DNA of 10,656 nucleotides from contig CAXMQO010000052.1 of NCBI GenBank assembly GCA_964195515.1, forward strand, positions 1 to 10,656, written 5' to 3'. The position numbers and the translations under genes were made by a program. How positions within the stretch are numbered: the stretch's first letter is position 1; the number at the start of each line of letters is the position of its first letter. The notes below the pieces were generated by a model, which was not told the DNA's origin, did no database searches, and worked only from the letters and a program-made list of their open reading frames with translations. Source of the DNA: JAHEEL01 sp964195515 (GTDB lineage Bacteria > Actinomycetota > Acidimicrobiia > Spongiisociales > UBA5794). Shown here piece after piece: positions 7,666 through 10,656 of the stretch.

Positions 7666-8067
7666 ATGAGTCGCACCGCCTACCGCGTGATCCTCCTGCT
7701 CCTGGGCCTCGCGTTCATCGCCGTCGTCGTGGGTGCCGTCCTGTTTGCGCCGTCGGGCAGCGGCGGAGGCCTCGAACCGCCGGTCGAACGCGTCGAACCC
7801 GCAGACGGGAGCCTCATGTTTGGCGAGCCACGCGTGATCCTCGATCTCGAGGTCGGCTACCTGGCTCACCTCACGATCGACGACATCGCGATCCCCGACG
7901 ATCAAGTCATCTGGACGGAGGCGACCGGACTTCACATGTTCGAACCCGGCGCGGGCAAGGCGATCGAGGAATGGACGCCGGGATTCCACGTAGTCTCTGC
8001 GGTGTGGGACCGCGTGAGCGGCCTCCCCGGTCCGGGATCCCTCGTGTGGAGTTTCCGGATCCAGTAG
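7666..8067 (+). CDS. Membrane-anchored protein with a single Ig-like beta-sandwich-type domain, function unknown
   Basis: 133 residues from the ATG at 7666 (MSRTAYRVILLLLGLAFIAV). One N-terminal hydrophobic segment, about 8-28, preceded by Arg, acts as an uncleaved anchor or signal. A short Gly/Ser/Pro linker follows, then a roughly 90-residue soluble domain: VEPADGSLMFGEPRVILDLEV, LTIDDIAIPDD, EWTPGFHVVSAVWDRVSG and SLVWSFRIQ. The P-x-DGS start, alternating hydrophobic strands, G-x-H-x-V motif and terminal W-x-F strand look like a bacterial Ig-like fold facing the outside. I do not recognise a named family with certainty. The frame is open far upstream (to 7054), but that region is antisense to dapC and the product would lose its signal position. 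It is 16 bp from the next gene, so they are probably co-transcribed. Confidence 0.82.
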   Translation: MSRTAYRVILLLLGLAFIAVVVGAVLFAPSGSGGGLEPPVERVEPADGSLMFGEPRVILDLEVGYLAHLTIDDIAIPDDQVIWTEATGLHMFEPGAGKAIEEWTPGFHVVSAVWDRVSGLPGPGSLVWSFRIQ

Positions 8068-8069
8068 AC

Positions 8070-8074
8070 AGGAG
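8070..8074 (+). promoter_or_regulatory. SD sequence AGGAG for the 8084 gene
   Basis: AGGAG lies just after the stop of the preceding gene and 9 nt before the ATG at 8084. Like the SD before the ABC ATPase, it marks an internal operon gene, in contrast with the SD-less first genes. Confidence 0.65.
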
Positions 8075-8083
8075 CAGACCGCC

Positions 8084-8542
8084 ATGGCCGAGGATTACAT
8101 CTATGACCCGAGGACACTGAACCCGACGGTAGCCGGACTCGCGGCCGGTTCTGTTGGCGCGATAGCAGCGTCACTCATCTCCCTGCCGGTCACCAGTCCG
8201 AACGACACCGTCGCGAACCCGCTCACGGTCACGGTCGTCGCGATGATCATCGGTGCGCTGTCCGGGATGGTGTGGCGAAGTGTGAGAGCAACCACGAACG
8301 GAGCGAGAACCTTCGTCATTGCGATGGTCGCCGCTCTCTTCGTCGTCCTCTCGACGCTCGCGATCATCGAGTGGACGGCCGGTGGCGGATGGTTCACCTA
8401 CACCGCCCTGGTTGCCGGCATGGTCTTCCTCTCCGTCGGCCTGCTCACCCCCGCTATCTCGCGCGCCGTGGCTCCGATCTGGGCCGCCCTGATCCCGGTG
8501 TTCCTCGCCGTCGTCATCGCCCTAGGTCTGCTCGCGGCCTGA
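8084..8542 (+). CDS. Small polytopic membrane protein, function unknown
   Basis: 152 residues from the ATG at 8084 with an AGGAG SD. After a short acidic, Tyr-containing N-terminus (MAEDYIYDPRTLNPT) there are about five hydrophobic segments near residues 15-35, 46-64, 76-96, 104-124 and 130-150, leaving almost no soluble domain. The loop between the second and third segments is basic (WRSVRATTNGARTF), which by the positive-inside rule would be cytoplasmic. No catalytic or transport motif stands out and I do not recognise the family. It follows the Ig-like membrane protein gene by 16 bp, so the two may be a functional pair. The gene ends in a convergent arrangement with ligA, with 424 bp between. 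Confidence 0.82.
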   Translation: MAEDYIYDPRTLNPTVAGLAAGSVGAIAASLISLPVTSPNDTVANPLTVTVVAMIIGALSGMVWRSVRATTNGARTFVIAMVAALFVVLSTLAIIEWTAGGGWFTYTALVAGMVFLSVGLLTPAISRAVAPIWAALIPVFLAVVIALGLLAA

Positions 8543-8583
8543 GCGACCCAGCATCGCAGGGGGTAGCTCGCTCGCCATCTTCC

Positions 8584-8606
8584 GTCCCCCCGCGCAGTGG
8601 GGGGAC
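8584..8606. terminator. Perfect 8-bp stem-loop (GTCCCCCC/GGGGGGAC), candidate terminator for the 8084 gene
   Basis: Arms 8584-8591 and 8599-8606 pair perfectly around a 7-nt loop, 42 nt after the plus-strand stop at 8542. The next hairpin abuts it directly. There is no T-tract, so it may instead be a repeat. Confidence 0.4.
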
Positions 8607-8630
8607 GCGGATTCGCCCCCGCGAATCCGC
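8607..8630. terminator. Perfect 10-bp stem-loop (GCGGATTCGC/GCGAATCCGC), tandem with the preceding one
   Basis: Arms 8607-8616 and 8621-8630 surround a CCCC loop. It begins at the base after the preceding hairpin. The pair could act as a strong 3'-end block for the upstream plus-strand operon. No T-tract is seen. Confidence 0.45.
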
Positions 8631-8763
8631 AGGGGGGCACCCGCATCGCAGGGGGCTTCCACACCGCAGGGGGGCTTCTCCCAGCGCGGGAGACCTCACT
8701 GACAACCACTGAGATCTGGGGGTCGCGATGCCCCCCCTTGCCTCGTCGCAAACGCTCCTCAGC

Positions 8764-8790
8764 GTCCCCTCGTCCTTCGGCCGAGGGGAC
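8764..8790. repeat. 9-bp stem-loop (GTCCCCTCG/CGAGGGGAC)
   Basis: Arms 8764-8772 and 8782-8790 pair perfectly around a 9-nt loop (TCCTTCGGC). It lies between the G-run cluster and the ligA tail copy and could serve either strand as a terminator-like structure. Confidence 0.4.
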
Positions 8791-8800
8791 AGAAGACGAG

Positions 8801-8869
8801 TGCCCGCTGAGCAGCGGGTCAGACCTCGAGCGAGACCGGGCCTTCTTCGAGAAGACGGGTGAACCCCGC
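8801..8869. repeat. Direct repeat copy A of the ligA 3' end (partner 8949-9017)
   Basis: These 69 bp match 8949-9017 with five differences (8805, 8818, 8850 and two more in the coding part), at a constant offset of 148 bp. The match covers the last 16 codons and stop of ligA and about 18 bp downstream of the stop. In copy A the post-stop part has become the perfect dyad CCCGCTG-AG-CAGCGGG (8803-8818). Confidence 0.85.
8819..8869 (-). pseudogene. Duplicated C-terminal fragment of ligA
   Basis: Reads AGFTRLLEEGPVSLEV and a TGA stop on the minus strand, against AGFTRLLEEGPASLEV in the intact gene. Of three coding differences two are synonymous (CTT/CTC and GAA/GAG) and one changes Ala to Val. 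Upstream of this fragment the frame no longer resembles ligA, so only the BRCT-domain tail is present and it cannot encode a working protein. Confidence 0.8.
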
Positions 8870-8902
8870 AGCGCTTGACCCCCTCCGCCTCCTTCGTCGA
8901 CA

Positions 8903-8921
8903 CCTCCCCCTGAGGGGGAGG
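8903..8921. terminator. 8-bp stem-loop (CCTCCCCC/GGGGGAGG), candidate terminator for ligA
   Basis: Arms 8903-8910 and 8914-8921 pair perfectly around a TGA loop, about 46 nt past the ligA stop on the minus strand. No T-tract follows on either strand. It sits inside the 79-bp segment that separates the two ligA tail copies. Confidence 0.4.
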
Positions 8922-8948
8922 AAGAGAATCCCGAAGAACACCTCCCCT

Positions 8949-9017
8949 TGCCAGCTGAGCAGCGGATCAGACCTCGAGCGAGGCCGGGCCCTCTTCGAGG
9001 AGACGGGTGAACCCCGC
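8949..9017. repeat. Direct repeat copy B (authentic ligA 3' end)
   Basis: The functional member of the 69-bp direct repeat pair with 8801-8869: it contains the last ligA codons in frame with the BRCT domain, the TGA at 8967-8969, and the short downstream sequence containing GCTGAGCAGC. Confidence 0.85.
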
Positions 9018-10656
9018 CTCGTCGAGGACCGGCACACCGAGCTCAACGGCCTTGGTCATCTTCGAGCCTGGTGAAACGCCGGAGATCAGGGCGGTCGTCT
9101 TCCCCGACACGGATCCGGTGACCTTCCCTCCGCGATCCTCAACGACGGCCTTCGCCTCAGATCGCGAGTAGCCGTCGAGCGATCCGGTGATGACCACGGT
9201 GACCCCTTCGAGAACGTTGCTCCCCTCGTCCTCGACGAACGGGTCGTCCATGCGCACGCCGGCACTTCTCATCTTCTCGATGAGCCGAATGTTCTCTTCG
9301 TCTCCGAACCACCCGACAACAGATCCTGCGATCTCCGGCCCGATCCCGTCGATCTCCGTGATGTCGTCTTCGGTGGCAGACGACAGGGCGTCGATGCTCC
9401 CGAAGCGACGGGCCAGGACCCGCGCCACCGTGCCACCAACGTGATCGATGCCGAATCCGGTGAGCAATCTGCCAACCTCTCGATCCTTCGCCCCGTCGAT
9501 GGCGGCAAGCAGATTCGCCACGGAGATCTCACCCCAACCCTCACGGCCGAGAAGATCGTCGGGCTTCAGTGTGAACACATCCGCGGGATCGCGAACGAGA
9601 CCCTCGGTGAGGAGCAGGTCAAGGGTCTTGTAGCCGAGACCTTCGATGTCCATCGCCCCCCTCCCGGCAAAGTGAGCGAGATACTCACGGAGCCGACTCG
9701 GACATTCGTAACCACCCGTGCACTTGGCTTTGGCTTCCCCTTCCGTGAGCACGATCGGATTGCCGCAGAACGGGCAATACTCAGGCATGTGCCACCCGGG
9801 GAGACCTTTCGGGCGACGTGACAGCACGGGTCCAACGATTTCCGGGATCACATCCCCAGCTCGTCGAACGATGACGGTGTCTCCTGGCCGGACGTTCCTG
9901 CGGTGGAGGTCGCTTTCGTTGTGAAGCGTCGTGTTCGTAACCGTGACGCCACCGACGAAGACCGGGTCGAGGACCGCGTACGGGGTGACGGCACCCGTGC
10001 GTCCGACGTTGATCTTGATGTCGAGGAGCGTCGTCGTCTTCTCCTCCGGTGGCAGCTTGTATGCGACCGCCCAGCGTGGACTCTTCGCCGTGAATCCCAC
10101 GTCGCGTTGATCGGCGAGCGAATCGACCTTGATGACGATCCCATCGGTGTCGTAGTCATGGGTGTGGCGCTGCTCTTCGGCGGCCCGCACGTAAGCCTCG
10201 ACCGCTTCGATGGTATCCACGGAACGGTTCTCCGGGTTGACCGGTAGGCCGAAATCCGAGATCCAGGACATCTGCTCGGTGTGCGAAGCCGGTGTCGGCC
10301 CACCTTCGAGGAAGCCGACCTGATAGGCCCACAGCATGAGGCGCCGCGAGGCGGTCGCCGCCGGGTCCTTCTGCCGGACCGAGCCGGCGGCCGTGTTCCG
10401 AGGGTTCACATAGGGTGGTTTGCCGTCCGCCGCCTGCCGCTCGTTGAGCTCATTGAACGCCGAAACCGGCATGTAGATCTCCCCACGCACCTCGACGACG
10501 GCTGGGGCATCGCCCAGGAGCACGAGAGGCACGTTGTCGATCGTTCTAACGTTCGCGGTGATGTCTTCGCCGATAGCCCCGTCCCCGCGGGTCGCCGCCC
10601 GAACCAGATGTCCCGCCTCGTAGGTGAGGGAGATGGCAAGGCCGTCGATCTTGAGT
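8967..10656 (-). CDS. ligA: NAD-dependent DNA ligase LigA, partial (N-terminus beyond window)
   Basis: The frame is open to the right edge and gives 562 residues plus a stop at 8967. The first visible residues are LKIDG: this is the adenylation motif KxDG with the nucleophilic lysine at 10650-10652, so about 115 residues (domain Ia and early adenylation domain) are missing from a family length near 670-680. Then follow VRGEIYMP and NPRNTAAGSVRQKDP (adenylation), INVGRTGAVTPYAVLDPVFVGG (start of the OB fold, about 9940-10028), the zinc finger CPFCG...KCTGGYECPSR (four cysteines, about 9695-9785), AMDIEGLGYKT and helix-hairpin-helix repeats (GFGIDHVGG, EIDGIGPEIAG), and a C-terminal BRCT domain (about 8985-9217, with VVITGSLDGYSRSEAK and GSKMTKA). 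The enzyme seals nicks using NAD+ in replication and repair. It has nothing missing among key motifs in view. Its last 16 codons are duplicated downstream. Confidence 0.98.
   Translation of the reverse strand, partial: LKIDGLAISLTYEAGHLVRAATRGDGAIGEDITANVRTIDNVPLVLLGDAPAVVEVRGEIYMPVSAFNELNERQAADGKPPYVNPRNTAAGSVRQKDPAATASRRLMLWAYQVGFLEGGPTPASHTEQMSWISDFGLPVNPENRSVDTIEAVEAYVRAAEEQRHTHDYDTDGIVIKVDSLADQRDVGFTAKSPRWAVAYKLPPEEKTTTLLDIKINVGRTGAVTPYAVLDPVFVGGVTVTNTTLHNESDLHRRNVRPGDTVIVRRAGDVIPEIVGPVLSRRPKGLPGWHMPEYCPFCGNPIVLTEGEAKAKCTGGYECPSRLREYLAHFAGRGAMDIEGLGYKTLDLLLTEGLVRDPADVFTLKPDDLLGREGWGEISVANLLAAIDGAKDREVGRLLTGFGIDHVGGTVARVLARRFGSIDALSSATEDDITEIDGIGPEIAGSVVGWFGDEENIRLIEKMRSAGVRMDDPFVEDEGSNVLEGVTVVITGSLDGYSRSEAKAVVEDRGGKVTGSVSGKTTALISGVSPGSKMTKAVELGVPVLDEAGFTRLLEEGPASLEV

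Larger units (their letters stand above)
8543..8966. other. Gene-free, hairpin- and G-run-rich spacer between convergent genes
   Basis: 424 bp without a credible gene. The left half repeats a short G-rich motif, (C/T)CGCAGGGGG, at 8555-8563, 8628-8637, 8647-8655 and 8665-8674, twice as the longer GCATCGCAGGGGG. It holds several perfect stem-loops listed separately, a GGGGG/CCCCC hairpin at 8718-8735, and a duplicated ligA 3' end (8801-8869). None of the stems is followed by a T-tract, so intrinsic termination in the E. coli sense is not obvious, though such hairpins can still terminate or stabilise 3' ends in actinobacteria. Confidence 0.7.

Noticed and set aside
7573..8085. Continuation of the dapC frame 171 codons upstream of the ATG at 7572
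   Set aside because: It is antisense to the 7666-8067 gene, its composition does not look like an aminotransferase, and family alignment starts at MRLNPTFAEL.
8599..8722. G-quadruplex potential of the plus-strand G-runs
   Set aside because: The G-runs are separated by about 14 to 45 nt, well beyond the usual loop lengths, and each run can pair with a nearby C-run instead or lies alone.
8597..8903. Small ORFs on both strands within the ligA downstream spacer
   Set aside because: They run across hairpins and G-runs, are low in complexity, and have no family resemblance apart from the ligA tail fragment.

Overview
The window is a GC-rich, densely packed bacterial segment that most resembles a chromosome of the Actinomycetota, perhaps an Acidimicrobiia-like lineage (the class is inference). 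Three things point that way: ligA and gatC lie on the same strand about 9 kb apart, as in the common actinobacterial ligA-gatCAB neighbourhood; DapE is of the actinobacterial type; and several first-of-unit genes start directly after a TANNNT -10 box with no Shine-Dalgarno (SD) sequence, the leaderless pattern known from actinobacteria.

Layout from left to right. 1-200 (minus) is the N-terminal two thirds of gatC, cut by the window edge. 201-418 is a divergent intergenic region with two leaderless-type promoters and a hairpin built of 7-bp repeats. 419-1042 (plus) encodes a YczE/YitT-like membrane protein that converges on, and overlaps by 11 bp, the end of a long minus-strand unit. That unit reads dapD (6205-5399), dapE (5402-4362), an ABC ATPase (4287-3349) and two ABC-2 permeases (3352-2180 and 2183-1032), with 4-bp stop/start overlaps at three of its four junctions. 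Upstream on the same strand, dapC (7572-6421) is separated from dapD by a 168-bp near-palindromic element. Two plus-strand genes of unknown function (7666-8067 and 8084-8542) diverge from dapC. 8543-8966 is a gene-free stretch of G-runs and hairpins between convergent genes, holding a duplicated copy of the last codons of ligA. 8967-10656 (minus) is NAD-dependent DNA ligase ligA, whose N-terminus lies outside the window; the catalytic KIDG motif is just inside the edge.

How the genes work together. DapD, DapC and DapE are the three successive steps of the succinylase branch of meso-diaminopimelate/lysine synthesis, turning tetrahydrodipicolinate into LL-diaminopimelate for peptidoglycan and lysine. 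The ABC ATPase and its two permeases form one export system of unknown substrate, apparently co-transcribed with dapDE. LigA (replication/repair) and GatC (tRNA amidation) are housekeeping neighbours.

I find no clearly new defence or biosynthetic system. The most unusual material is non-coding: the dapC-dapD hairpin element, the 7-bp-repeat hairpin, the duplicated ligA tail inside a hairpin-rich spacer, and the repeated leaderless promoter layout.
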